Shown: positions 50,809-60,094 of the stretch, in pieces
How positions within the stretch are numbered: position 1 is the stretch's first letter
How the letters are laid out: each line of letters begins with the position of its first letter
Source of the DNA: Amycolatopsis aidingensis
GTDB taxonomy: Bacteria; Actinomycetota; Actinomycetes; Mycobacteriales; Pseudonocardiaceae
Reading direction: 5' to 3'
Assembly: GCF_018885265.1 (NCBI RefSeq)
Contig: NZ_CP076538.1
Coordinates: 4,252,001 to 4,316,000, forward strand
Length of the DNA stretch: 64,000 nt
Notes under the pieces: generated by a model
Database searches by the model: none
Told to the model about the DNA's origin: nothing
What the model saw: the letters and a program-made list of their open reading frames with translations, nothing else
Position numbers and translations under genes: made by a program

Positions 50809-51999
50809 ATGGACAGACACAGTTCTGATCCGCACACGGATCCCGCAGAAGACGCACTCACCACACTCGACCTATTGGAGGCCAACGAACGCGCCATCGC
50901 CCGGCTGGAGGCGCGGCGGGTGCTGCTGGTGGCCGACCTCGCCCACGACGGGGACGAACGGGTCTCGCTGGTGACCGAGATCGCCGGACGCCTCTACTGG
51001 ACCCGGCACCGGGTGGAGGAAGCCCTGGCACTGGGGCAGCACCTCACCCGGTTACCGAACACCCTGGCCGCGTTCCGCGAGGGCCGGATTGATCAGGAGA
51101 AGGTGAAAGCAGTGGTCGAGCCCACCGCGGTCCTCACCGACCAACAAGCCCGCGACGTCGACCAGCGGATGAGCGACAAACTGGAACGTAAAGACCGCAC
51201 CAGCCTGCGGCGGTCGGTGCGCTACCAGGTACTCGCGGTCGACCCCGACGGGGCGGCGCAGCGCACCCGGGCCCGGCGGGCACAACGATCCCTGGAACTC
51301 ATCCATCAAGACGATGGGGTGTCCAGCCTCACGGCCGACCTCCCGACAGAGGTCGCCACGGCGATCTACGCACGCTGCGACCGCGCCGCCCGACGCCTCC
51401 GACGGGAAGGGGACAGTCGCACGTTGGAGCAGTTGCGGGCGGACGTGTTCGCCGACCTCGCCCTCCGGGAAGACGGCACGATCCGGGCGCCGCGCACGGA
51501 GGTGTACCTGTACTTCGCGGCCAGCTCCCTACTCGGACTGGATGAGCAGCCCGGATACCTGGCCGGGCATGGGCACATCCCCGCGTCGTTGGCGCGGGAG
51601 CTGGCCACCCACCCCGACAGCGTCTGGCGCCGACTGTTGACCGACCCGGCCACGGGGCACCCCACCGATCTGGGGCGCACGCGGTACCGGCCGCCGGCGG
51701 CGCTGGATGAGTTCGTGCGGGTACGAGACCGGGAATGCCAGGGCATCGGGTGCCACCGGCCCTCCCAGCAATGCCAGAACGACCACACCACCGACTGGGC
51801 CAAGGGCGGCACCACCCGGGAGGAGGAGCTGGTGGGCTACTGCGAGCGCGACCACCACCTGAAGGACCTGCCGGGGTGGAAGTACGAGGTGATCGACGGG
51901 GTGCCGACCATCACCACACCCCACGGGGACGTGCACCAAAGCCCCCGCGAACCACTGCACGAACCCCTCACCCCAGACAACGACAAACCACCCTTCTAA
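50809..51999 (+). CDS. DUF222/HNH endonuclease domain protein
   Basis: 396 residues. The DUF222 part (about 20-280) is followed by an HNH domain with Cys pairs: RDRECQGIGCHRPSQQCQND, then TTDWAKGGTTREEELVGYCE, RDHHLKD. These occur in large numbers in actinobacterial genomes; many appear to be mobile or repeat-associated. TACAAT seven bases before ATG 50809 makes a leaderless start likely; ATG 50803 is an alternative. It converges with the esterase gene, 4-base overlap. Confidence 0.88.
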   Translation: MDRHSSDPHTDPAEDALTTLDLLEANERAIARLEARRVLLVADLAHDGDERVSLVTEIAGRLYWTRHRVEEALALGQHLTRLPNTLAAFREGRIDQEKVKAVVEPTAVLTDQQARDVDQRMSDKLERKDRTSLRRSVRYQVLAVDPDGAAQRTRARRAQRSLELIHQDDGVSSLTADLPTEVATAIYARCDRAARRLRREGDSRTLEQLRADVFADLALREDGTIRAPRTEVYLYFAASSLLGLDEQPGYLAGHGHIPASLARELATHPDSVWRRLLTDPATGHPTDLGRTRYRPPAALDEFVRVRDRECQGIGCHRPSQQCQNDHTTDWAKGGTTREEELVGYCERDHHLKDLPGWKYEVIDGVPTITTPHGDVHQSPREPLHEPLTPDNDKPPF

Positions 52000-52973
52000 C
52001 CACCGATGGCGTGCAGCAGCATGGGCAGCGAGCGGCGCAGTTCGCGTTGCCAGTACGGCCAGGTGTGCCCGCCGTCGTAGAAGTGCGTCGTGACCGGCAC
52101 GCCCAGTTCGGTCAACCTACCCACCAAGGCCTGCCCCATATCGTGTACCACGCGTTCGGCGACGGTCTCGAACATTCCGCTGCCCGGCGGACGCAGCGGA
52201 CCGGCCTCGCCGTTGCCTGAGGAGACATACAGCCGCGTATCGGCCAGCTTCGCAGCCAGATTGTAAGGATTGCGCCGCTGCCAGATTTCCCGCTGGGCCG
52301 GAATACGTGGGTCGCCCCAGAGATCCCGCCAGTCGATACCGGTGCAGGCGAGGCGCATCAGTTTGATCACGTCTGGGCCGTCCGGCCAGCGTGGCCGGTC
52401 GATCAGGGTGTGTACAGCTCCGCTGTAGCTCGCCGCCGCGCGGAACATCCCCGGATGCCGGGCCGCATACGACATCGCCCCGAACCCGCCCATGGACAGC
52501 CCGGCGACCGCCCGCTGCGGGCCGGCCCGATAGTGCCGCTCCAGCAGCCCGCGCACCTCGGTGAGATGAAAGGTCTCCCATGCGGGCGGACCATGGTTCC
52601 CCTGGTTCCACCAATTCGAGTAGTTGCCGCATCGCCCGCCCTCGGGCAGCACGATGATGGCCTCCGCCTCGGCCGTCGCCGCGACGACGTCGGTGTGCTC
52701 GGTCCACGCTCGGTAGTCGGCGTCGGCGCCGTGCAGCAGGTACAGCACGGGCCAGGTACGCGCGGCCTCCGCGGACCATCCCGCGGGCAGCAGCAGCCGG
52801 ACCGATTCCACCCCACCCAGCGCAGGCGAGTCGATCCGCAGGTCGAGGGTGCGCTCATCCACCCGGATCTCCTCCACCACCCGCGCCGCGTCGGTGCCGG
52901 CGGCGGCAGGCGCCACCGGCACCGCGAGGACGAGGACGACGGCCAGCAGGAGCGGCAGACTGCGAGTCGGCAT
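51996..52973 (-). CDS. Secreted esterase of the antigen-85/esterase-D fold
   Basis: 325 residues with a signal peptide MPTRSLPLLLAVVLVLAVPV ending at about residue 25. PVLYLLHGADADYRAWTEHT, AGLSMGGFGAMSYAARHPGM (nucleophile Ser) and THFYDGGHTWPYWQRELRRS (catalytic His) show the alpha/beta-hydrolase. It resembles mycolyl-transferase and S-formylglutathione hydrolase-like proteins; in this group the acyl substrate cannot be told. ATG 52973 begins the signal peptide. Confidence 0.87.
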   Translation of the reverse strand: MPTRSLPLLLAVVLVLAVPVAPAAAGTDAARVVEEIRVDERTLDLRIDSPALGGVESVRLLLPAGWSAEAARTWPVLYLLHGADADYRAWTEHTDVVAATAEAEAIIVLPEGGRCGNYSNWWNQGNHGPPAWETFHLTEVRGLLERHYRAGPQRAVAGLSMGGFGAMSYAARHPGMFRAAASYSGAVHTLIDRPRWPDGPDVIKLMRLACTGIDWRDLWGDPRIPAQREIWQRRNPYNLAAKLADTRLYVSSGNGEAGPLRPPGSGMFETVAERVVHDMGQALVGRLTELGVPVTTHFYDGGHTWPYWQRELRRSLPMLLHAIGG

Positions 52974-53089
52974 ACCCGAGTTATCGGCAAACGACAGGGA
53001 GTAGCCGTATCGCGGGATGGGGTTCGTCGTCCGTACTCGCCGTGCACCCGGCCGGTCCGCCGCTGGGCCGAACAGGTTGTCCGGGTCGC

Positions 53090-54352
53090 CTATGGTGTGG
53101 TCAGCACCTGCCGGGGCGCCAGCCGCCCGGACCGGCTCAGCAGGTGCACCCCGAACGCGCAAGCCGCACCGATGACCGCCAGCACGACCCAGGGCACCCA
53201 CGCCGCCCCGCGCTGCCGTGCCAGGTCCAGCGCGGCACCGGTACCCAGGTTGCCCAGCGCGATGCCGATCCCGCAGATCGTGTTGTACAGCCCGTAGTGC
53301 GTGGCGACGAACCGGTCCTCGGCGAGCGTGACGATGGTGTCCATCTCGAACGGGAACACCACCACGGTGCCCAGGGTGAGCAGCGCGACCGAGACCAGCA
53401 TCGGAAGGAACACGCCCAGCGCGCCGAAGGAGCCGCTGCCGCCCGGCGCAGCCGCGGTGAGCAGCGGCACCAGGAACGCCGCGCCCATCAGCGCGAGCCC
53501 CGCGGTCAGGCAGCGCCCGTGGCTCCACCGCCGCCGGCACCATCCGGTGATGCGCAACTGGCCGGCGATCGCCAGCAGCCCGGACACCGCGAACAGCGCG
53601 GCCACCAGCACCGTGCCGGTCAGCTCATCCCTCGCAAGCCGCCGGGTCTCCAGCGGCAACGCGAGATAGATCTGAAAGGACAGCACATAGCAGCCGATCA
53701 TGGTGCCCGCGAAGGCGAGGAACCTGCGATTGCCAAGCACCTGGCGACAGCCGACGAGTACCCGCTGGCCGCCCTCCGCGGCGCGCGGAGGCAGCGAACG
53801 CAACTGCAGCACGGTGAGCGCGGCGAACACCACAGCCGCGACCAGGCAGGTGAGCCGGAAGGCGACCCCGGTCAGCGCGAGCCCGAGCAGCGGGCCGAGC
53901 AGGATCCCCGCCTGGTAGAACACGTTGAACAGAGCGAACGCCTCCACCCTGCGCTCCCCTGCGCCCGCGGCCACATAGGCCCGCACAGCCGGGTTGAACA
54001 GCGCACCGGCGAACCCGGTGGCCGCCGAGGCGATGATCAGCGAGGGCACCGAGTCGACCAGCCCCAGCATCGCGAAACCACCGGTACGCAGGGCGCAGCC
54101 GGTGACGATCAGCGGCTTGTAGCCGAGCCGGTCGGCCAGCATCCCGCCGAACAGGAACATGCCCTGCTGGGAGAAGTTGCGCACGCCGAGGATGAACCCG
54201 ACCAGCCACCCGGCCAGCCCGAGTCCCACGGACAAATGCGCGGCCAGGTACGGCATCAGCATGTAGAAGCCGATGTTGATGGTGAACTGGTTGATCGCGA
54301 GCAATCGCACCGGCCGGTCGAAGGAACGGAACTGGCTCAGCACCCCGCTCAT
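53090..54352 (-). CDS. MFS exporter paired with a cysteine-synthase-like gene
   Basis: 420 residues, 12 helices. [40 protein letters not shown] and [20 protein letters not shown] place it among drug- or metabolite-efflux MFS proteins. Its start overlaps the end of the upstream gene by 4 bases (ATGA), so it is translated with it. It may export the product of that enzyme. Confidence 0.85.
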   Translation of the reverse strand: MSGVLSQFRSFDRPVRLLAINQFTINIGFYMLMPYLAAHLSVGLGLAGWLVGFILGVRNFSQQGMFLFGGMLADRLGYKPLIVTGCALRTGGFAMLGLVDSVPSLIIASAATGFAGALFNPAVRAYVAAGAGERRVEAFALFNVFYQAGILLGPLLGLALTGVAFRLTCLVAAVVFAALTVLQLRSLPPRAAEGGQRVLVGCRQVLGNRRFLAFAGTMIGCYVLSFQIYLALPLETRRLARDELTGTVLVAALFAVSGLLAIAGQLRITGWCRRRWSHGRCLTAGLALMGAAFLVPLLTAAAPGGSGSFGALGVFLPMLVSVALLTLGTVVVFPFEMDTIVTLAEDRFVATHYGLYNTICGIGIALGNLGTGAALDLARQRGAAWVPWVVLAVIGAACAFGVHLLSRSGRLAPRQVLTTP

Positions 54353-55425
54353 CGCTCACCCCGCAGCGGGTCGATCACCGTGGCACAGCGGGTCCACCGC
54401 AGCACCTCTCGTTCGGCCGGCGTGCCGATCGAATCCGGATCCGGCGCGGGTTCCCTCTCCAGTAAGCTATTCTCCGCGCAGAACTGATCATTGTAGACAG
54501 TGTCGAAGTACCGTTGCGGACCATCGGGGAAGATCGCCGCGATCCTGGTCTCCGCGGTGCAGGTGCGTGCCAGCCACCCGGCCACCAGCGCCACCGCACC
54601 CACGCTCCAGCCACCCGAGGCGTAATGCGCGGCCGCGAGCCTACGGCAGGTCCACACCGACTCGGCCGGGCTGACCCAGTGCACCTCGGTGAACGCCGGG
54701 TAGTCCACATTGCGCGGATGGATGCTGGAGCCCAGCCCGCGCATGAGCCGGTTACGGGCCGGTTGCCCGAAGATCGTGGAGCCGATGGTGTCCACCCCGA
54801 CCAGCCGCAGCCCCGGACAGTGCCGCCGCAGCACCCGGCTCACCCCTGCGGAGTGCCCGCCGGTGCCCACCGAGCAGACCAGGATGTCCACTCGGCCGAG
54901 CTGCGCGACCAACTCCGTAGCCAGTGACTCGTAGGCGGCCACGTTGTCCGGGTTGTGGTACTGGTCCGGGCAGAACGCTCCGGGGTGCTCGGCCAGGGTC
55001 GCGGCCACCCGCTGCCGCCGCGCCTCCTGCCAGCCGCCGGTGGGATGCGGCCGGTCCACGATGTGCACCCGCGTGCCGTAGGCGAGCAGCAGCCGCCGCA
55101 CGATCGGCTCCATCCCGGGGTCGGCCACCAGGGTCACCGGGTGCCCGTAGACGATCCCGGCCAGCGCCAGCCCGAGGCCCAGCGTCCCGCTGGTCGACTC
55201 GACGATCATCCCGCCGGGCGGCAGCTGCCCGCGTTCCTTCGCCTTGGCGATCATGTGCAGGGCGGGCCGGTCCTTCATCCCGCCGGGGTTGTGTCCCTCC
55301 AGTTTGGCCCAGAACCCCCTGCCGTCGGTTGTGAACGGCGTGTCGATCCAGACCACCGGGGTGTTGCCGACCGCGGGTCCCTGCGGGCGCGCAGGGGTGG
55401 CCACGGTAATACCGTGCGAAAGCAT
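54349..55425 (-). CDS. Cysteine-synthase-family PLP enzyme
   Basis: 358-residue beta-family PLP protein. [16 protein letters not shown] holds the PLP Lys (about 53) and [20 protein letters not shown] the phosphate loop; [20 protein letters not shown] follows. It differs from housekeeping CysK in lacking the usual substrate loop SxKDR-context and in having a C-terminal extension. Relatives make cysteine, 2,3-diaminopropionate (SbnA) or other amino acids for siderophores and antibiotics. The pairing with an exporter suggests a secreted product, but this is inferred. Confidence 0.82.
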   Translation of the reverse strand: MLSHGITVATPARPQGPAVGNTPVVWIDTPFTTDGRGFWAKLEGHNPGGMKDRPALHMIAKAKERGQLPPGGMIVESTSGTLGLGLALAGIVYGHPVTLVADPGMEPIVRRLLLAYGTRVHIVDRPHPTGGWQEARRQRVAATLAEHPGAFCPDQYHNPDNVAAYESLATELVAQLGRVDILVCSVGTGGHSAGVSRVLRRHCPGLRLVGVDTIGSTIFGQPARNRLMRGLGSSIHPRNVDYPAFTEVHWVSPAESVWTCRRLAAAHYASGGWSVGAVALVAGWLARTCTAETRIAAIFPDGPQRYFDTVYNDQFCAENSLLEREPAPDPDSIGTPAEREVLRWTRCATVIDPLRGER

Positions 55426-55514
55426 GCGTTGAATCCGTTCTGTGCGAGGGCGGTGGATGGCGCGGGAGACGAGACGGCGGGCGCGGTTCGCGCCCGCCGG
55501 TCGTCACCGGCCGA

Positions 55515-55943
55515 TCAGTTCCGCAGCACGCACAGTGCGGTCAGCATGTCCCGGCCACCCCGGCATACCGGAGGTGCGCCCCGGCGCGGGCGGGGTGGAC
55601 CGCCGGGCCCGCCGGTGCGCCCCGTCAGGGCCGCGCAGGCGAGCAGGAGCAGCAGCACCGGGCCCGCGGCGGCACCATCGGCAGACCGCGGCACGGCCAG
55701 GCAACGCGGGTGGTCCGCATCGTGCGCGGGCGCCGGGCCGCGGGCAGGGAGCCCGCAGTCGGCGTCCGGCTCGTCCACCTCGGACGCCCCGGACCCCTCG
55801 GACACCGTGGATACCGGGGACGCGGGGGCGCTGAGCACCGGATCGACGTGGTCGACCGGCCCCGGCAGCAGGTGGCAGAGCAGGTACAGCGACAGCATCA
55901 CAAGCGGCACGAGGAGGCGCGCGATGGTCTGCTGACTGCCCAC
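55515..55943 (-). CDS. Small membrane protein of unknown function
   Basis: 142 residues. An N-terminal helix (IARLLVPLVMLSLYLLCHLL) and a C-terminal helix (GPVLLLLLACAALTG) flank an Asp/Glu/Pro-rich loop (SEGSGASEVDEPDADCG). GTG 55943 was chosen; the frame is open up to 55982. No family recognised. It is convergent with no other gene and 89 bases from the cysteine-synthase-like gene start. Confidence 0.5.
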   Translation of the reverse strand: MGSQQTIARLLVPLVMLSLYLLCHLLPGPVDHVDPVLSAPASPVSTVSEGSGASEVDEPDADCGLPARGPAPAHDADHPRCLAVPRSADGAAAGPVLLLLLACAALTGRTGGPGGPPRPRRGAPPVCRGGRDMLTALCVLRN

Positions 55944-56031
55944 GGCTACCAAACGTACCCGAAGGGTCGCATATCGACACACCGGCTATGATCTGGCTCG
56001 CACCCCGGCCCGGTGCGGGCAGAATGTCGGC

Positions 56032-57111
56032 ATGCCGCTTCCGATCACTCCACCGGTGAAACCGATGCTCGCGCGTGCCGTACGGCAGATCCCGGACGCA
56101 GACGACCTGCTGTTCGAACCGAAATGGGACGGGTTCCGCTGCCTGGTCTTCCGTGAAGGGGACGAGATCACCCTGCAGGCGCGCTCGGGGAAACCGCTCA
56201 ACCGGTACTTTCCCGAAGTGCTGGAGAAGCTGGCGAGCCAGTTGCCGGAGCGAGTGGTGCTGGACGGGGAACTGGTGGTCGCGGTGGGCGGCAAGCTCGA
56301 CTTCGACGCGCTGACCGAGCGGATCCATCCCGCGGCCAGCCGGATCAGCCTGCTGGCCGAGCAGACCCCGGCCAGCTATATCGCGTTCGACCTGCTGGCG
56401 CTGGGCGATGAGTCCCTTGTCGACGAACCCACCAGCGTCCGGCGCGAGCGGCTGACGGAGCTGGCAGGCGAGGAACTGATCGTCACGCCGGCCACCGACG
56501 ACCCGGCCACGGCACGGCACTGGTTCACCCTGTTCGAGGGGGCCGGGCTGGACGGCGTGATCGGCAAGCCGCTGGACGCCCCCTACTCCCCCGGCAAACG
56601 GATCCTGGCCAAGTACAAGCACTCCCGCACCGCGGACTGCGTACTCGCCGGGCTGCGCTGGCATGTGGACGCCGAACCGGGCGAGGCGGTCGGCTCGCTG
56701 CTGCTCGGGCTGTACGACGAGTCCGGGGTGCTGCACAACGTGGGCGTGGTCGGCGCGTTCCCGGTGGCCAGGCGGCGCGAGCTGGCCACCGAGCTGTCCC
56801 CGCTGATCACCGACGGCACCGGGCACCCCTGGCTGGGTGAGGCCGTGGTCGAGGGGCAGCGGCTGCCCGGCGCGATCAACCGCTGGCGATCCGCCGAGCA
56901 GCCCTGGGTGCCGCTGCGCATCGAACGGGTGCTCGAGGTCGGCTACGAGAACACCGAGGGCGGGATGCCGTCCCGGTTCCGGCACACCGCGCAGTTCGCC
57001 CGCTGGCGGCCCGACCGGGAGCCGGATTCGTGCACCTACGAGCAGCTCGACCAGCCCGCCCGGTACGACCTGGACGCGGTGTTCCGCGGTGAGGTCAAGC
57101 GGACGGTGTGA
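56032..57111 (+). CDS. ligC: ATP-dependent DNA ligase LigC
   Basis: 359-residue minimal ATP-dependent ligase. The adenylated Lys is in LLFEPKWDGFRCLVFREG (about 32). ERVVLDGELVV, SYIAFDLLALG and LDGVIGKPLDAPYSPGKRIL are nucleotidyltransferase motifs III-V. It carries no polymerase or nuclease domain. LigC acts with Ku in repair, and this window also has Ku and a LigD polymerase. ATG 56032 lies 8 bases after the nearest purine-rich stretch. Confidence 0.95.
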   Translation: MPLPITPPVKPMLARAVRQIPDADDLLFEPKWDGFRCLVFREGDEITLQARSGKPLNRYFPEVLEKLASQLPERVVLDGELVVAVGGKLDFDALTERIHPAASRISLLAEQTPASYIAFDLLALGDESLVDEPTSVRRERLTELAGEELIVTPATDDPATARHWFTLFEGAGLDGVIGKPLDAPYSPGKRILAKYKHSRTADCVLAGLRWHVDAEPGEAVGSLLLGLYDESGVLHNVGVVGAFPVARRRELATELSPLITDGTGHPWLGEAVVEGQRLPGAINRWRSAEQPWVPLRIERVLEVGYENTEGGMPSRFRHTAQFARWRPDREPDSCTYEQLDQPARYDLDAVFRGEVKRTV

Positions 57112-57183
57112 CCCGCTCACACCCGGCTCACCCGGCGCATGCGAAGGTCGAACCGCCGAATGTCGCCGAGAAGTGAGGGGTCA

Positions 57184-58740
57184 GTGAGCAACCGCAGCAA
57201 CCCGCGTGGCCTGCGTGGGCTGGCGCTTGTGGCGATGATGATCCCGGTGCTCGCCGGATGTACCGCGGGCCCCTCCACCCGGCCCGCGATCGTGCAGAAC
57301 GACGGACCCGCGCCGCAGGCCCCTCCAGAGGAGCCCAGCGAGGTGCCGTTGCCGCCGCTTGCCGAGCCGCGGGCTTCCGGGCTCTCCTGGTCCGACTGCC
57401 GCGCGGAGACCAGCGCCCGGATCGGGACGCCGCTGCCTGCCGAGCTGAGCTTCTCCTGCGGCCGGGTGATCACCACCATGGACGCACCAGACCTGCCCCG
57501 CCGCGGGGTCGCGCGGATCTCCCTGCTCAAGGTGGGCGACGGGCCGATCCCGCTCGCGGTGCTCAACGATGTCGACCGGGAGCCGGGCTCGCTGTACGCG
57601 GTGCGCATCGCGCAGCAGCTACCGCCCGAGGTACTGGAACGGTTCTCGCTGATCGGAGTGGACCGCAGGGGCACCGGGCAGTCCGACGCGGTCGACTGCG
57701 TCCCGGAACACATCCGCGAGCAGCTGCTCGGCTATGACCCGGCCGCGACCGAGGCCGGGCCGCTGCTGGATGCCGCGCGCAAGGCGGGCCAGCAGTGCAC
57801 CATCGGGCTGGAGAACGGGCAGACCGCCTACGACAGCTGGCGCACCGCGGCCGATCTGGACGAGATCAGGGCCCAGCTGGGTATGGACCACCTGCACGCC
57901 ATCGGCCACGGCGAAGGGTCCAGGGTGCTGACCGCGTACGCCAACCGGTACCCCGGCCGGGTGGGCCGGATGGTGCTGGACGGCATCCCGGACCCCTCCC
58001 CCAACACCGCGTCGGTGCTGGCGGACATCGCGACCGGAACATTGTCTACATTGGACGCATTCGGGGAGGACTGCGCGGATCGCGACTGCGGACTCGGCGA
58101 CGCGCGGAAGGCCGTCACCGCGCTCAGCGAGCAACTGAGCACGGCACCACTGCGCACCCCGAACGGCACCCGGATGGGGCCCGCGCTCGCCCTGCACGCG
58201 GTGCGGATCGGCCTCGGCCAACGGGAACGCTGGCCCGACCTGGCCACGGCCATCACGGCGGCCAGGGGCGGCGACGCGGCCGGGCTGGCCACCTTCGTGG
58301 CGCCGCTGCTGCGGGACACCCCGCTGCATACCCCCCGGCTGGACGGAGCGCTGGCCACCATATGCAACGACATGGCGACCCGGTTGCCGGAGAACCGGAT
58401 CGACCAGGCGCTACAGGACGCCGCGGCCAAGCAGCCGCTGTTCGGCACCCTGCTCGCGCAGCGGCTGGCCTGGTGCAGCCCGTGGCCGGTGCGCACGGAT
58501 CCGGTACCGGAGGCCGGGGCACGGGATGCGCCACCGATCATGGTGGTGAGCACCGCGACCGACCCGGTCACCCCGGAGAAGGGCACCATCCGGGCGGCCG
58601 AGCAGATGCCCAGCGCGGTCCGGATCGCCTGGCAGGGCGCCGGGCACGGCGCACTGGCCTCCTCCTGCGTGCTGGCCGCCACGGCGGAGTTCCTGGTCGA
58701 GGGCACCGTGCCGAGCGAAGGCACGCTCTGCCCTGCCTGA
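57184..58740 (+). CDS. Alpha/beta-hydrolase lipoprotein (tripeptidyl-aminopeptidase-like), nucleophile missing
   Basis: 518-residue exported protein with a lipobox (LAGC at about residue 24). The fold of SlpD/SlpE tripeptidyl aminopeptidases is visible: FSLIGVDRRGTGQSDAVDC, LDEIRAQLGMDHLHAIGHGE, PIMVVSTATDPVTPEKGTIR (Asp) and GHGALASSC (His). At the nucleophile elbow the family GxSxG reads GHGEG, so the catalytic Ser is Gly. It may be inactive or use another residue. GTG 57184 was chosen because GAGG is close before it and the lipobox then fits. Confidence 0.85.
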   Translation: MSNRSNPRGLRGLALVAMMIPVLAGCTAGPSTRPAIVQNDGPAPQAPPEEPSEVPLPPLAEPRASGLSWSDCRAETSARIGTPLPAELSFSCGRVITTMDAPDLPRRGVARISLLKVGDGPIPLAVLNDVDREPGSLYAVRIAQQLPPEVLERFSLIGVDRRGTGQSDAVDCVPEHIREQLLGYDPAATEAGPLLDAARKAGQQCTIGLENGQTAYDSWRTAADLDEIRAQLGMDHLHAIGHGEGSRVLTAYANRYPGRVGRMVLDGIPDPSPNTASVLADIATGTLSTLDAFGEDCADRDCGLGDARKAVTALSEQLSTAPLRTPNGTRMGPALALHAVRIGLGQRERWPDLATAITAARGGDAAGLATFVAPLLRDTPLHTPRLDGALATICNDMATRLPENRIDQALQDAAAKQPLFGTLLAQRLAWCSPWPVRTDPVPEAGARDAPPIMVVSTATDPVTPEKGTIRAAEQMPSAVRIAWQGAGHGALASSCVLAATAEFLVEGTVPSEGTLCPA

Positions 58741-58786
58741 GCTCGCTCACCGGGCGAAATCGGCGCGGGTACGTAGACTGGGACTG

Positions 58787-59332
58787 ATGGCTGGTGAGGT
58801 TCCCGCGTGGGCGTACGCACGACCGGTGCTGCGGCCGCACGACGAACAGTGGGCGGTGCAGGCCGACCGGGAATGCGCGGAGCTCACCGAGATACTGGGA
58901 CCGTGGCTGGTGGACGGGGTGGAGCACATCGGCTCCACGGCGGTGCCGGGACTGGCCGCCAAGCCGGTGCTCGACCTGATGGCCTCGGTCGCCGACCCGG
59001 ACGAGGTGGTGACGGCGCTGGCCGGGCGGCTGGCCACTGAGGACTGGCACTACGTGCCGCCGGAGACCGACCGCAGGCCGTGGCGTCGGTTCTTCGTCAA
59101 GCCCACCGAGTCCGGTGCGGACCGGTTCGCCCACCTGCATCTGATCCCGGCGGGTCACCCGCGCTGGCGTGAGCAGCTCGCGTTCCGCGACGCGCTCCGC
59201 ACCGACGCCCAGCTGGCGCGGGAGTACGCGCGGCTGAAGCACCGGCTGGCCGACGAGCACGGCAACGATCGCGAGGGTTACACCGCGGCCAAGGGCGATT
59301 TCGTGGCCAAGGTCCTCGGCCACGGCACCTGA
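58787..59332 (+). CDS. GrpB/UPF0157 family protein
   Basis: 181 residues. DGVEHIGSTAVPGLAAKPVL, RFFVKPTESGADRFAHLHLI and HPRWREQLAFRDALR are typical of this nucleotidyltransferase-like family of unknown substrate. A -10-like TAGACT lies shortly before the ATG. Not linked with neighbours. Confidence 0.9.
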   Translation: MAGEVPAWAYARPVLRPHDEQWAVQADRECAELTEILGPWLVDGVEHIGSTAVPGLAAKPVLDLMASVADPDEVVTALAGRLATEDWHYVPPETDRRPWRRFFVKPTESGADRFAHLHLIPAGHPRWREQLAFRDALRTDAQLAREYARLKHRLADEHGNDREGYTAAKGDFVAKVLGHGT

Positions 59333-59400
59333 CCCGGTACAGCCAGGGGATCCCGGTCCGATACCGGTAGACGATCCCCACCCGCGCAACGGAATCGCGC

Positions 59401-59961
59401 TCAATGCCTCGCGTACCTGGTCAGGACCACCCCACCGGGAAACGCCCGCGTCTCCACCAGGTTCAGGTGCACCCAGCTGTCCAGCGTGGTGAAGAACGGC
59501 GTGCCGCCGCCCACCAGCACCGGATGGGTGACGATCTCGTACTCATCGACCAGGCCGGCCCGCATGGCCGCCCCGGCCAGCGTTGCACCGCCGACCCTCA
59601 TCGGCCCGCCGTCCTCGGCCTTGAGCCGGGTGATCTCGGCGATCGCGTCGCCAGTCACCACGCGGGTGTTCCAGTCGACCTTGTCGATCGTCGTGGAGAA
59701 CACCACCTTCGGCGTGTCCCGCCAGTTCCGCGCGAACTCGATCTCCGCCGGAGTGGCACCCGGCTGCTGGTCACCGGTCGGCCAGAAGGAGCTCATCGTC
59801 TCCCACAGCCTGCGCCCGTACAGGAACAGGTCGATCGCCTGCTCCTGCTCGAGCCACCACTGGAACAGCTCGTCACTCGGCCCGCTCCAGCCAAGGTCGC
59901 CGCCGGACGCGGCGATGTAGCCGTCCAGGCTCAGGTTCATACCGTAGATCAGTTTCCGCAT
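59401..59961 (-). CDS. Dihydrofolate reductase family (RibD_C) protein
   Basis: 186 residues. MRKLIYGMNLSLDGYIAASG, LFLYGRRLWETMSSFWPTGD, PKVVFSTTIDKVDWNTRVVT and GGATLAGAAMRAGLVDEYEI place it in the YyaP/YwjB-like reductases. The substrate is unknown. A 17-base inverted repeat (59984-60000) 22 bases before the ATG may be an operator. Confidence 0.9.
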   Translation of the reverse strand: MRKLIYGMNLSLDGYIAASGGDLGWSGPSDELFQWWLEQEQAIDLFLYGRRLWETMSSFWPTGDQQPGATPAEIEFARNWRDTPKVVFSTTIDKVDWNTRVVTGDAIAEITRLKAEDGGPMRVGGATLAGAAMRAGLVDEYEIVTHPVLVGGGTPFFTTLDSWVHLNLVETRAFPGGVVLTRYARH

Positions 59962-59983
59962 GGCGCCATCCTTCCGTCAGTCG

Positions 59984-60000
59984 GTCTGACGTGTACAGAC
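59984..60000. promoter_or_regulatory. Operator candidate upstream of the reductase gene
   Basis: GTCTG (59984-59988) and CAGAC (59996-60000) around ACGTGTA. TetR-type repressors bind dyads like this, and such reductases are often controlled by TetR genes, though none is adjacent. Confidence 0.35.
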
Positions 60001-60094
60001 AGGCGCGACGCAGGAAACTCATCGGTGCGAGCTCTCATCCTCCGATGATCTTGCTGGGGCCAGAACTTCCCAGAACCGTTTTAGGAGACACGCC

